From Arthrobacter sp. AFG20 (GTDB taxonomy: Bacteria > Actinomycetota > Actinomycetes > Actinomycetales > Micrococcaceae), in the NCBI RefSeq assembly GCF_002892795.1, contig NZ_PJMC01000019.1, positions 1 through 64,000 of the forward strand: a stretch of DNA of 64,000 nucleotides, written 5' to 3'. Of this stretch, positions 9,031 to 17,905 are shown piece by piece. The notes beneath the pieces were generated by a model. That model worked only from the letters and a program-made list of their open reading frames with translations. It did no database searches and had not been told where the DNA came from. The first letter of the stretch is position 1. Every line of letters begins with the position of its first letter. Position numbers and translations under genes: made by a program.

Positions 9031-9936
9031 ATGACGCAGCACACATACATGCCCCAAAGCACCCAAGACATCACCCCAGCGCTCAGTACAGTCCCGGACG
9101 CTACCCCGGAACGCAATATCCCCGCCGAGATCGCCCGCTCGTGGCTGCTTGTCAACGCAATGAAAACCGAGCTTTTCGACCAGTCCGCGGTGTCCCGCGC
9201 GGACTCGATCATCCTGGACATCGAAGACGCCGTGGACCCCTCGCAGAAGGATGCCGCCCGCGAGAACGTCGTAAACTGGCTCACCGGCGGCGGCCAGGCC
9301 TGGGTGCGGATCAACGACGCCACCAGCAAGTTCTGGGCTGATGACCTCGCGGGCCTGCGCGGCACGCCGGGGCTGCTCGGCGTCATGCTGGCAAAGACGG
9401 AGTCGGCTGACCAGGTCACCGAGTCCTTCCACCGCATGGATGGCAAGACGCCGGTCATCCCGCTCGTGGAATCCGCGCTCGGCATCGAAGAGGCCAACCA
9501 CATCGCCAAGGCCCAGGGTGCGTTCCGCCTGGCGTTTGGCTCCGGCGACTTCCGCCGCGACACCGGCATGGCGAACACCCAGGAGGCCATGGCCTACCCG
9601 CGCGCCAAGCTCGTCGTCGCCAGCCGGGTGGGCAACCTGCCGGGCCCCATCGACGGCCCCACGGTCGGCACCAACCACCCGATCCTGCGCGAGCAGACCG
9701 GCGTCACAGTGATGATGGGCATGACCGGAAAGCTCTGCCTGGCTATCGACCAGACCAGCGTCATCAACGAGGTCATCAGCCCCACGCCGTCCGACGTCGC
9801 CTGGGCCACCGACTTCATGGCCGACTTCGAGGCCAACGGCCGCGTCATCCGCGACGGCTCCGACCTGCCCCGCCTCGGCCGCGCAGAGAAAATCATGAAG
9901 CTCGCCCTCGCCTTCGAGGTGCAGCCGGCACCCTAA
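9031..9936 (+). CDS. CitE/HpcH-like CoA-ester or keto-acid lyase
   Basis: 301-residue TIM-barrel protein of the HpcH/HpaI aldolase/citrate lyase beta family. Motifs seen: SIILDIEDAVDPSQK (Asp/Glu metal and substrate site), WVRIND (substrate arginine), VMLAKTES, and PLVESALGIEEAN with its metal-binding glutamate. Such enzymes cleave C-C bonds of malyl-, citramalyl- or citryl-type substrates. GGAAGA precedes ATG 9031, chosen over longer frames because the family start fits. In this cluster it may act on a tartrate-derived acid or its CoA ester; no substrate is provable. Confidence 0.82.
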   Translation: MTQHTYMPQSTQDITPALSTVPDATPERNIPAEIARSWLLVNAMKTELFDQSAVSRADSIILDIEDAVDPSQKDAARENVVNWLTGGGQAWVRINDATSKFWADDLAGLRGTPGLLGVMLAKTESADQVTESFHRMDGKTPVIPLVESALGIEEANHIAKAQGAFRLAFGSGDFRRDTGMANTQEAMAYPRAKLVVASRVGNLPGPIDGPTVGTNHPILREQTGVTVMMGMTGKLCLAIDQTSVINEVISPTPSDVAWATDFMADFEANGRVIRDGSDLPRLGRAEKIMKLALAFEVQPAP

Positions 9937-10040
9937 CACCCGCGCCCACCCCGCCAAGGCTCGCGTCGACGCCCCAGCGGGCGAACGAAGAGCCCCCGCT
10001 CACCCCCCATGCGACGCCCACGAATCAGGAAGAAAAACGA

Positions 10041-10860
10041 ATGGCCTACGCAAATTACCGATACAAAGGTCACAACTACGTCGGCGAAGTCCACGGTGAA
10101 CACCTCATCCCGCTGGCCGGCTCACCGACGTCGGACCGGAAACACCCGCAGAGCTCCTCGCCTCCGCCGCCCGTCTGACCGAATCACGCGTTGCCCTCTC
10201 CGAAGTCACCCTTCGTGCTGCATCACCAGGGGCCGGGAAGATCCTCTGCGTAGGCCTGAATTACAAAGACCATGCCGACGACGCCAGCCCGGCCGCCTTT
10301 CCCGTCCTGTTCCCCAAGTACGCATCCACCCTCATCGGACCCGGCGATTACATCGTCCTGCCTCCGGAATCCAGCCAGGTCGACTTTGAGGGCGAACTCG
10401 CCGTCATCATCGGCAAGGCAGGGCGCCGCATCACCGAACAGGACGCCATAGACCACATCCTGGGCCATTGCGTCTCCAACGACGTCACCATGCGCGACTA
10501 TCAGAACAAGTCCCACCAATGGCTGCAGGGCAAGATCTGGGACAACACCACCCCGCTCGGCCCCTACATCGTCAGCCCGGCGGAAACCGACATCAGCAAG
10601 GCCGGCATCAGCACAACCCTGAACGGAGAGGTTGTACAAAAATCCGACCTCTCCCCACTGATCTTCAGCATCCCCACTCTCATCGCCGCCATCTCCGAAT
10701 TCACCACGCTGGAGCCAGGGGACGTCATCCTTACCGGCACACCATCCGGAGTCGGCTATCGCCGGGACCCCCAACTGTTCCTTAAAGACGGCGACACGTC
10801 ACCGTGGCTGTTGAAGGAATCGGCAACATCACCAACAGAATCAGGGCAGAAATCACCTAG
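10041..10860 (+). pseudogene. FAH-family protein with two frameshifts
   Basis: Fumarylacetoacetate hydrolase-family protein. The start is ATG 10041 behind AGGAAGAAAA. After codon 28 the frame is lost at 10118-10122, where one base seems missing (GGCTC for expected GGCCTC). The continuing frame encodes ILCVGLNYKDHADD, VDFEGELAVIIGKAGR, KIWDNTTPLGPYIV and ILTGTPSGVGYRR, all typical. A second one-base loss near 10798 (ACGTC for expected ACGGTC) shifts the last 20 codons; correcting it gives stop TAG 10858-10860. Full length would be about 273 residues. FAH-family proteins include oxaloacetate decarboxylases, which would follow the TarD reaction; that link is inferred. Confidence 0.82.
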
Positions 10861-11092
10861 GCCCAGTCTGGGATCGTTGTTAGGTTGGGGTGTACCTCAT
10901 GTCGACGTGTTGAAGATGCTTTTCGCGTCGTCGGCGCGGTCGGCGACTCCACCAGCGCCGGAGAGCTCGCGAGGACCAGGATCAGCTCGGCCCCCGGGCA
11001 AGCAAGTCGTAGCGGGCGAAACCCGAAGGGCACATCCTTCCTTGGGAAGCCTGGCTCAGATGCCTCGCGAGGCCAATGCCAGGGTGTCGTCA
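10861..11092. other. Spacer between convergent clusters
   Basis: 232 bp between the FAH pseudogene (plus) and the flavin oxidase (minus). Open frames cross it on both strands but none resembles a known protein and none has a ribosome binding site. I see no clear terminator hairpin. Confidence 0.5.
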
Positions 11093-12421
11093 CTAGCCCG
11101 TGGGCTGCAGGGAGGCGAGAATCAGGGCAGCGACTCGTTCTGCCTCGGTGTAAGCCCCGTGGGTTCCCGCGGTCTCCGACGTGTAGTCGCCGGCGAAATG
11201 CAGCGATCCGATCGACCGCTGCAGTTCACGAAGGATTGCTGCTCTTTCGGGGCTCAACAACGCGAAGCAGTGCTGCCAGGTTTGGGCGTGCACACCGAGA
11301 ACCCGGCCGCGCAGCTGCGGTGCCACCGTATACACGTCCTCCAGCCACTGTGCGACCCTCTGCTCGTCGTCGGCAAATCCCGGCAGGTAGCCTGCGGAGT
11401 TCCCGTAGCAGGTCAATTGGAGAATGTTCGCACGTGAGGTCTCCTCCGTACCTCCCGGGACAGGATTGATGATGGCGTCGAAGGGCATGCCAACGGTCAC
11501 GATAAAGGCCCAGTCCTTGAACTCGGGAAGCCCCTCAATATCGGCAACAATGTTCAGCGTGGTGCTGCCGGGACTGGCCACCCTCTTCAGCGCTGACGTC
11601 TTCCACTCGGGCAGGTTTTGGACCACATCGGGGACGACGGGGGCTGGAACGGCCAGCACCACATGCTTCGCCGTCAGCTTCTGCCCGCCATCCTCGCCCG
11701 TCACGGCCACCTCGTTAAAACCTTCCCCCTCGAGCAGGGTCAGGCCGGTTACCCGGGCGTTGTAGCGGACCGTGTGATCAGGCAGGCGTTTCAGGATGGC
11801 CCGCGGGATGGCCTGCATGCCTTCCAAAGCGAACAGGCGGTTGTTCTTCTCCCGCGCGAGGTAGCTGGCAAAATAGCGCATCGCGTACTTGGCCGAGAGG
11901 TTGGCCGGGTCGCCTACGGCCCCGCCGCGGATAGCGGTGGCGATGATGTCCCGGACGGCCGGCTGCAGGTCGGCGATCCGTTCAGCGACTGTCTCACCTG
12001 AAAGCTTGTCGAGTTGGCCGGCTGACGTCCGGTCGCTGACATAGTCCTGGTACTCGGTGAGTGAAGTGCCAATGAACTTGATCAGCTCGGTCTTTTCGGA
12101 GTCTGTGAGATTGAGGCCAGCCACCACGTCCTCGTTGGTTTCGGCCACGACGGTCTCGCCGTTGACGTGGATACCGTACGTTTCGGGGAGGAAAGGAACG
12201 GTCTCGATGCCCAGCTCATGGACAAGCTCTTCTGATTTTGTTCCTTTGTACACGAACATCGCGCCGGAGTTCGCCGACGTTCCCGCGAGCTTGACCGTGT
12301 GTGACCGTCCGCCGATATCCGGGCCGGACTCCAGGACGAGGACGTCCAGCCCCGAGTCGCGCAGATAGTACGCAGTACCCAGTCCTGCGGCGCCTGCACC
12401 AACAATTATCACGTCATGCAA
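11093..12421 (-). CDS. Flavin monoamine oxidase-family protein
   Basis: 442-residue FAD enzyme of the amine oxidase/phytoene desaturase fold. The N-terminal dinucleotide motif is VIIVGAGAAGLGTAYYL followed by the acidic VLVLESG, then GGRSHTV. The C-terminal FAD clamp is LHFAGDYTSETAGTHGAY. It likely oxidises an amine or cyclic imino acid to the imine, with H2O2 or another acceptor. It is last in a minus-strand row after the amino-acid ABC transporter, so an imported amine-type substrate is plausible. GAGGAG precedes the ATG. A second, distant flavin oxidase at 17906 belongs to the same apparent regulon. Confidence 0.85.
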   Translation of the reverse strand: MHDVIIVGAGAAGLGTAYYLRDSGLDVLVLESGPDIGGRSHTVKLAGTSANSGAMFVYKGTKSEELVHELGIETVPFLPETYGIHVNGETVVAETNEDVVAGLNLTDSEKTELIKFIGTSLTEYQDYVSDRTSAGQLDKLSGETVAERIADLQPAVRDIIATAIRGGAVGDPANLSAKYAMRYFASYLAREKNNRLFALEGMQAIPRAILKRLPDHTVRYNARVTGLTLLEGEGFNEVAVTGEDGGQKLTAKHVVLAVPAPVVPDVVQNLPEWKTSALKRVASPGSTTLNIVADIEGLPEFKDWAFIVTVGMPFDAIINPVPGGTEETSRANILQLTCYGNSAGYLPGFADDEQRVAQWLEDVYTVAPQLRGRVLGVHAQTWQHCFALLSPERAAILRELQRSIGSLHFAGDYTSETAGTHGAYTEAERVAALILASLQPTG

Positions 12422-12482
12422 TGAGGACTCCTCGAAATTCTTCTGTTGTTGCTTTCATGGTTCAGCCGCCGCCTGTAGCGGC

Positions 12483-12786
12483 TTAGCCTGCGTCGTAAGT
12501 GTTGGCGATGTAGACGTCGTAGGGCGCGTTGGGGGCCACGCTGCCCAGGACGCGTCCGATGCCCTGCATCCTGCGGTTGCCCCCGACGATGATGCGGGCT
12601 TCTTTTTGGGTTGCTTCCCTGATGAGGGCATCCGCCGGCCTGCCATGGGCTGTGGGGTAGGTAATTTGGATGTCCGCGCCCAGCGTGTCGGCCACTAGCC
12701 TGGCGACGTGTTCGGCCTTGTCGGCGTCGGACACTATTTTCGCGCCGTCGGGCTGCCGTCCACCCTACAACAACGATTCCGCTCAT
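12483..12786 (-). pseudogene. Universal stress protein with internal deletion
   Basis: A UspA-family gene in ruins. The start MSGIVVVG is normal, but a frameshift follows within a few codons. In the next frame the reading resumes at IVSDADKAEHVARLVADTLG and runs to RIIVGGNRRMQGIGRVLGSV, the ATP-binding G-x2-G-x9-G region. About 40-50 residues between the first strand and IVSDAD are missing. The C-terminus reads SVAPNAPYDVYIANTYDAG, lacking several residues after LGSVA and with Tyr where Cys is common. It lies between the transporter binding protein and the flavin oxidase on the same strand. Nonfunctional. Confidence 0.8.
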
Positions 12787-12912
12787 GTGCATGCTCCCTT
12801 GCTTGCTTGCTTGAACACCTAAGAAATCAGGGTGGCCTTCGGCGCTAGCAAGTACCATCAGGGCGGCGCCGGACAGGACATCCGGCACCACCCTGAGGAA
12901 AGTACGACGCCG

Positions 12913-13779
12913 TTAGAGCTCGGTGGGCGCGCCCGGCTCGCCGACGGAGGGATCGATCCCGTACTTTTCCAAGAGCTTCTTGATGGTGCCGTTCTCGCGG
13001 AGCTTCTGGATGTCCTCGTCCAGCGCCTTGCCGAGCGTGTCGTTGTCGAGGCTGGACGGCAACATGACCTGGCCAAGTGCGGCGAACTGGGGGACGTTGG
13101 GGTTTGGCTTGACGTCGATCACCTTGGCGCCCTCGATTGGGGCGGTCTTGAACCGGTAATTGGCGGACGCGGAGGATGCTACGAGGGCATCGATGCGTCC
13201 GGCCTTGAGGTCTGAGTAGATGGATTCGTCGTCCTGGTAAATCTTGAAGTTGTCTCCAAGCCACTTCTGCATGCTGTCGTTCCAGAGGTTGCCGGCGACC
13301 GAGCCAACCTTTTTACCCTCGAGGTCGTTGCTGGTCAGGCCCTTGGTGGAGACGATGGCCTGCGGATCGCTCCAGAGCGGGGTGCTCAGGTAGACGATCT
13401 TGGTCCGTTCCTTGGTGCGCAGCCAGTTTCCCGAGCCGATGTCAACGCGCTTTGACTGCACTGACGGGATGACCGCTCCAGCTCCGCCCGAGGTGCTCAC
13501 CGTGACCTTGAGGCATTCGAGTTTGGCGATCTCGTTGATCAGGTCACCTTCCATGCCGGTGACGTTATCGCCCTCCAGGATGGTGGCGGGCGCATAGTCG
13601 TAGCTTGCGACTGTGAGTTCGCCTTCGGTAATCGTTTTGATGCCCTCATGGGCCGGCTTGCAGTCCGATGCGCTGTCGGCGTTACCGCTGCCGCCGCAGG
13701 CGGCGAGGGAGACGGCAAGTAGGCCGGCGGCGGTGCCGGCGGAAAGCGTGCGCACGAGTGTACGGGGAGTTGGTGACAT
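12913..13779 (-). CDS. Polar amino-acid ABC transporter, binding lipoprotein
   Basis: 288-residue extracellular solute-binding protein family 3 (HisJ/GlnH type). A lipoprotein signal with lipobox LAVSLAACGG ends at about residue 30. The mature protein shows the two-lobe pattern: LTVASYDYAPATILEGDNV, GMEGDLINEIAK, the VDIGSGNWLRTKERTKIVYLS region and LEGKKVGSVAGNLWND. It binds an amino acid or related amine outside the cell. I chose ATG 13779, where the signal peptide begins; the longer frame upstream overlaps the permease. Fourth gene of the minus-strand transporter row that starts at 15946. Confidence 0.88.
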   Translation of the reverse strand: MSPTPRTLVRTLSAGTAAGLLAVSLAACGGSGNADSASDCKPAHEGIKTITEGELTVASYDYAPATILEGDNVTGMEGDLINEIAKLECLKVTVSTSGGAGAVIPSVQSKRVDIGSGNWLRTKERTKIVYLSTPLWSDPQAIVSTKGLTSNDLEGKKVGSVAGNLWNDSMQKWLGDNFKIYQDDESIYSDLKAGRIDALVASSASANYRFKTAPIEGAKVIDVKPNPNVPQFAALGQVMLPSSLDNDTLGKALDEDIQKLRENGTIKKLLEKYGIDPSVGEPGAPTEL

Positions 13780-13837
13780 GGTTTTTCTCTCTTTGCGGAG
13801 TTTGTGGGCGGATTGCCCGGGATAAGTGGGGTAGAGG

Positions 13838-14500
13838 TCAGTTGCGTTGCAGGTGCCGGCCGAGGCGCAATTCCAGCACTCGGACGAGGCCGAGGAAGAC
13901 GAGGGTGAGCGATCCGTAGATGACTGCAGTAAGCAGGTAGACGCTGAGGTATTCAAAGGTGATGGAGGCGATCTCGAAGCCCTTGGACATCAGTTCAGGG
14001 ACGGCGATTACGAAGGCGAGTGCACTGCCCTGGAAGACTAGGACGGCGAGCCCGGCCAGAGGCGGGGTGGATATCCGCAGTGCCTGGGGCAGGATGACGA
14101 TCCGGAACCCTGTCCAGCCGCGGAGCCCGGAGGTGAGTGCCGCTTCCTTCTGGCCCAGTGGTACCGCCGCGAGTCCTGCGCGGAAGTACTCCGAGGCGTA
14201 GGCGCCGGTGTTCCACGTCAAAGCGATGATGGCGGTGGTCAGCGACGTCAGGGTGATGCCGGCATCGGGGAGGCTGAAGTACATCAGGTACAGCAGCACC
14301 AGGGCCGGCAGTCCCCGCCCGATCTCCACGAAGAAGAAGGAGACCCACTGCAGGGGCGGGAATTTTGCGGCTGCCATCACGGCGAACAGCAAGCCGAGCG
14401 GGAAACCGAAGAGCAGTGAGAGTCCGGTCAGTTGGAGACTGACAAGGAGTCCTGGAGCGAGGTTGGGCAACCATCCGATCCACTGGGTGAGCATGTCCAT
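13838..14500 (-). CDS. Amino-acid ABC transporter permease (second)
   Basis: 220-residue inner-membrane permease of the HisMQ/GlnP family. About five membrane spans and the EAA-type cytoplasmic loop are visible (PLGQKEAALTSGLRGWTGF, VILPQALR), which contacts the ATPase. The start ATG overlaps the stop of the preceding permease (TGATG at 14502-14498), which indicates translational coupling. Together with the permease at 14500-15147, the ATPase and the binding protein it forms one importer. Confidence 0.9.
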   Translation of the reverse strand: MDMLTQWIGWLPNLAPGLLVSLQLTGLSLLFGFPLGLLFAVMAAAKFPPLQWVSFFFVEIGRGLPALVLLYLMYFSLPDAGITLTSLTTAIIALTWNTGAYASEYFRAGLAAVPLGQKEAALTSGLRGWTGFRIVILPQALRISTPPLAGLAVLVFQGSALAFVIAVPELMSKGFEIASITFEYLSVYLLTAVIYGSLTLVFLGLVRVLELRLGRHLQRN

Positions 14501-15147
14501 CACGCCACTCCGATCTTCCTGCGGAGCCTGAGGTCGACCTGCCGTGAGACGAGGGCCACCACGAGGCTGATCACGATGTAGAGCGCGCCGGCAACGATGA
14601 ACGAAAGAAGGCCCTCGTGTGTCTGCTTCGCGCTTTGCTGGGCGTAGTAGGTGATCTCACGGACACCGATGGTGGAGGCCAGGGCAGAGTCCTTGAGGAG
14701 TCCGATGCCGTAGGTGGCGATCGCCGGCAGCGCCACGCGGAACGCCTGCGGGGTGATGATGTGTCCCACCGTGGTGACAGCGCTCAAGCCCAGCGCGTGG
14801 GCGGCTTCGCGTTGGCCGTCGGGGATGCTCAGCAGGCCGGAGCGGTAGATCTCGGCCATGAAGGCGGAGGCGATGATGGAGAAGCCTATGATCGCGGCCT
14901 GGATGGTGGAGAGCCGCAGCGCGTACTGGGGCAGGCCGAAGTAGATCAGGAACAGCCAGGTAATGGGCGGGATGACCCGGACGATGTTTATGTAAAGGGT
15001 CGCGATGGCCCGGACGATGGCGACGGGGGAGCGGACGGCCCCGACAAGCACCAGGCCGATGATGCCGCCGAACAGGAGTGAGGCGCCCGTGACGTACAGC
15101 GTGAGTCCGACGCCCCGGGCGATCGCGGGCAGGAGTTCCATGATCAT
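14500..15147 (-). CDS. Amino-acid ABC transporter permease (first)
   Basis: 215-residue HisMQ/GlnP-family permease. Membrane spans alternate with the conserved loop SIPDGQREAAHALGLSA followed by ITPQAFRVALPAI. AGGTGAG lies 6 nt before ATG 15147, within the short 7-bp gap after the ATPase gene. Pairs with the second permease as a heterodimer channel for a polar amino acid or related amine. Confidence 0.9.
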   Translation of the reverse strand: MIMELLPAIARGVGLTLYVTGASLLFGGIIGLVLVGAVRSPVAIVRAIATLYINIVRVIPPITWLFLIYFGLPQYALRLSTIQAAIIGFSIIASAFMAEIYRSGLLSIPDGQREAAHALGLSAVTTVGHIITPQAFRVALPAIATYGIGLLKDSALASTIGVREITYYAQQSAKQTHEGLLSFIVAGALYIVISLVVALVSRQVDLRLRRKIGVA

Positions 15148-15154
15148 CGAGGGC

Positions 15155-15946
15155 TCACCTGTCCAGCACGGCTTTGAGGAACTGCCGGGTGCGGTCGTTC
15201 TGCGGCTCCGACATCACCTGCTCACTCGGGCCGATCTCCAGCACGCCGCCATTGCCCATCACCATGATGCGGTCCGAGACATCACGGGCGAAGTGCATCT
15301 CGTGCGTCACCACGAGCATGGTCATGCCCTCGTCGGCGAGGTCACGCATTACGGCGAGCACCTCAAGGCCGATCTCGGGATCGAGGGCGGACGTCGGTTC
15401 GTCGAAGAGCATGACCTTCGGTGACAGGGCCAGAGCACGGGCGATGGCGATGCGCTGCTGCTGCCCTCCCGAGAGGCGGGCGGGGTATGCCTTGGCCTTG
15501 TCCGGAAGGCCAACGCGCTTGAGCAGCTTCTCCGCGACTTCCTGCGCCTGCTCCTTGCTGGCGCCCAAAACCTTGCGCTGGGGCAGGGTGATGTTCTCCA
15601 TTACGGTCAGGTGCGGAAACAGGTTGAAGCTTTGGAAGACCATTCCGGTGACGCGCCGGAGGTGGTCCAGGCGCGCTTTGTCCGGCAGTTTCCCGCCGGC
15701 AACAACGCGGGCTCCGCCGATTTCGATAGTGCCCTCAGTCGGGGTCTCCAGGTAGTTCAGGCATCGCAGGAAGGTGCTCTTGCCTGCCCCGGACGGGCCG
15801 ATGATCGAGACTACTTCACCCTCGTTCATCACCAGATTCACATCTGATAAAACACGGCTCGCTCCATAACTCTTGCCGAGTCCGGAAACCGCAACTTCAC
15901 CAGAGTGCGTGGTGCGGGGAGCTTTAGTGCCAAAGCTTAAGCCCAT
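15155..15946 (-). CDS. Amino-acid ABC transporter ATPase
   Basis: 263-residue ABC ATPase of the HisP/GlnQ type. Walker A GPSGAGKST (about 53-61), Q-loop VFQSFNLFPHL, signature LSGGQQQRIAIARAL, Walker B KVMLFDEPTSALDPE and switch histidine VTHEMHFA are all present. First gene of the importer operon; AAAGGA precedes ATG 15946. A TGTGATCACA palindrome lies about 170 bp upstream and matches one in front of the plus-strand oxidase operon, so both are probably under the GntR regulator at 16926. Confidence 0.92.
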   Translation of the reverse strand: MGLSFGTKAPRTTHSGEVAVSGLGKSYGASRVLSDVNLVMNEGEVVSIIGPSGAGKSTFLRCLNYLETPTEGTIEIGGARVVAGGKLPDKARLDHLRRVTGMVFQSFNLFPHLTVMENITLPQRKVLGASKEQAQEVAEKLLKRVGLPDKAKAYPARLSGGQQQRIAIARALALSPKVMLFDEPTSALDPEIGLEVLAVMRDLADEGMTMLVVTHEMHFARDVSDRIMVMGNGGVLEIGPSEQVMSEPQNDRTRQFLKAVLDR

Positions 15947-16621
15947 TTTAAGTTCCTTTGGGTAGTGGGCGCATTAACCATGAGTCGGTTCACCGACGGT
16001 GCCGTGTTGTGCAGGTGCCACGTGACGCGCTTGGTGAGGCACACGCTGTGGCTTGCTTCACGCTGTGTGCTTTACGTCACTCTAGCCAGCGTTTTCATAA
16101 TTGTCTAGATCTGTGATCACAAATCACGACTGCTACGAGGGGCGCGATGGTTGTGCCGCGGTTCCTGGCACTTGGGCCGCAACTACAAGTGGCTTGGGAC
16201 CATGACGGTGGTGGAGATCGCCATCACCACCCGATCGCCCGCATGCCGAGCTCCCCGGGCGGTGTCCCGTGGAACCCCCAGTTCGACTGGAAGTTCGTGA
16301 ACTGCACGCCGCTGGTGGGCGGAACCCTGCTGGCGCTATGGCCTGGGAACTGCGGGTCAAGCACACTCACACCGGCCCCCGCCACACGGTGGACCTGCCC
16401 AACGGACTCACCTGCGCTGACGGGCTCGAGATCGAGTACGAAGAGCACCACCCCGGCCACCACCATCACCATGCAGTCCACGTTGGCCACCTGGAGAAGT
16501 CCGACGCCAACCACCGCGCCTAACCCCACACGTCCCAAGCCATTGAGTGCAGGGCCCGGCCGCGCTGAACGCAGCCGGGTCCTTTATCGCAGCGACTCTC
16601 CGGCGGTGATTGAGCCGAGAG
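15947..16621. other. Importer promoter region and unassigned sequence
   Basis: About 675 bp. The part near 15947-16130 is the importer promoter with the TGTGATCACA site. From 16140 to 16530 there are short open frames only; one on the plus strand (ATG 16338 to 16523, 61 codons) ends in a histidine-rich tail (HHPGHHHHHAVHVGH) but has no good ribosome binding site. It could be the end of a lost gene. Nothing else is recognisable. Confidence 0.4.
16112..16121. promoter_or_regulatory. TGTGATCACA operator upstream of the importer operon
   Basis: Perfect 10-bp palindrome within GATCTGTGATCACAAATCA, in an AT-rich stretch upstream of the importer ATPase. The 13 bases ATCTGTGATCACA recur at 17701-17713. 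Likely a GntR/FCD binding site. Confidence 0.65.
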
Positions 16622-16831
16622 TTAGTCGGCGACGAGGTGCCACGGGGAAGTGGCGAGGTGAGCCACCGGCACGCTAGCCGTGCCGGGGCCGCTGCGTCGT
16701 CCCATGGAGTGCGTGCCGGGGGCGAACCGTGCACTGTTGGACGCCACCACCTTGCCCGTCTCCGTGATCAGGGCGACGTGTTCGTCCCGGCGGCCGAGGT
16801 TCAGCAGGAAGGTCCTCTCGATGGACTCCAT
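16622..16831 (-). pseudogene. Unidentified minus-strand fragment
   Basis: An open stretch of 69 codons from ATG 16831 to TAA 16622-16624. It looks protein-like in its first half (ERTFLLNLGRRDEHVALIT then ETGKVVASNS). It resembles a piece of a sensor or regulator domain, but I cannot name the family. It has no good ribosome binding site and lies just after the GntR stop on the same strand. Probably the remnant of a longer gene. Confidence 0.35.
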
Positions 16832-16925
16832 GGAAAGGTCTTTTGAGCACGAAAGACGCGTTTTTGGGCAGACGAGCGATGCTTTGCGCTGCTCCTCCAG
16901 CAAAAAATCGGAACTACATGCTGAG

Positions 16926-17606
16926 CTATGGTGCGCCTTGTTCTGCCAGCCGTGTCTTGATCCTCTCGCTGGCGTCCAGGAGGGAGGCCTCGTTGACCGC
17001 TGCGGCGGCTGCAGGGTCCGCGTTCCGGGCGGCGGCCACCAGGTCCTGCTGGTGGCGCCACAGGGAGTCGTCTTTTCCAGTGTCCAGGGAACCTTGGGCG
17101 CCAACGATCTTGTACGCCCGGCATTGCTGCCACAGCGCCCGAATCATCTGGAGCAGCACCGGGTTTCCCGCGGCTTCGTAGAGGATCGACAGCATGGCCT
17201 CGTCATGATCAAGCAGGTCGATCACCCGGCGTTCGTCAATCGCCTTCCGCATCAGGTCGTATTCGGACTGCATCCTGTCGCAGTCTTCGTCGGTGACCTT
17301 CTCAGTGCCCAAGCGTGCGGCCTCGGTTTCCAGGAGCCGGCGGACGTCGTAGACGTGGATGAGTTCTTCGAGGGTCAGGCTCTTGACCACTGCCCCCTTG
17401 TGCGGTTGGCGTTCGGCCAACCCGGTCTCCTCCAGGCGCCGGATCGCCTCGCGGACGGGCATCACGCTGGTTCCCACCTGCTCAGCGAGGTCACGCACCT
17501 TTAGCCGCGACCCGGCCGGCAGGTCCCCACTCAGGATCGCTGCATGAATCATCGCGTAGACCTGATCGGTCAGAAGGGTGGGCTCGGCGCGCTGGGATAT
17601 GACCAC
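16926..17606 (-). CDS. GntR-family regulator (FCD type) of the amine-type regulon
   Basis: 226-residue FadR-subfamily GntR protein. The winged helix (about 10-75) reads LTDQVYAMIHAAILSGDLPA, RDLAEQVGTSVMPVREAIRR and LAERQPHKGAVV. The FCD domain (about 85-215) includes HDEAMLSILYEAAGNPVLL and the HQQDLVAAARNAD helix, with a poorer histidine set than the GntR at 3010. It is divergent from the flavin oxidase operon at 17906. TGTGATCACA sites occur in the shared spacer and before the importer operon, and a near-copy (GATCTGTGGTCA) overlaps its own start, which suggests autoregulation. Confidence 0.87.
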   Translation of the reverse strand: MVISQRAEPTLLTDQVYAMIHAAILSGDLPAGSRLKVRDLAEQVGTSVMPVREAIRRLEETGLAERQPHKGAVVKSLTLEELIHVYDVRRLLETEAARLGTEKVTDEDCDRMQSEYDLMRKAIDERRVIDLLDHDEAMLSILYEAAGNPVLLQMIRALWQQCRAYKIVGAQGSLDTGKDDSLWRHQQDLVAAARNADPAAAAAVNEASLLDASERIKTRLAEQGAP

Positions 17607-17703
17607 AGATCAAATATACGACCCTGCCGGGCAGTCCTCCTCCCGGCGACTGCATCAGCCGCCGGTCATGTTCAAAAAATCTTCCGCCAAGCCTTGTGTG
17701 ATC

Positions 17704-17713
17704 TGTGATCACA
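17704..17713. promoter_or_regulatory. TGTGATCACA operator in divergent spacer
   Basis: Perfect 10-bp palindrome, preceded by an overlapping TTGTGTGATC, in the 299-bp spacer between the GntR gene and the flavin oxidase operon. The 13-base string ATCTGTGATCACA is identical to the one at 16109-16121. The rest of the spacer (17714-17905) holds only the leader and the ribosome binding site AAGGA. Confidence 0.7.
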
Positions 17714-17905
17714 TCTTATGGTGGTTTGAGTCACACAACGCACCGCCTTGAAGTCCCACGGAGGGGATGGAAGCGCACCACAAGCTGGTGTGGACGCCAA
17801 GGGTGGCGTCCTCCCACGCCAAGCCCTACGAGTTAGCTGCCGTGGTGCCAGGAGCCGCTGCCAGCGGCGGTCACGCAAAAGAATCAACAGCAAGGAATGG
17901 GAATC

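Noticed and set aside
16338..16523. Histidine-rich 61-codon ORF as a metal-binding protein
   Set aside because: No ribosome binding site, no upstream coding signal and only the tail is His-rich; kept only as a note in the spacer entry.
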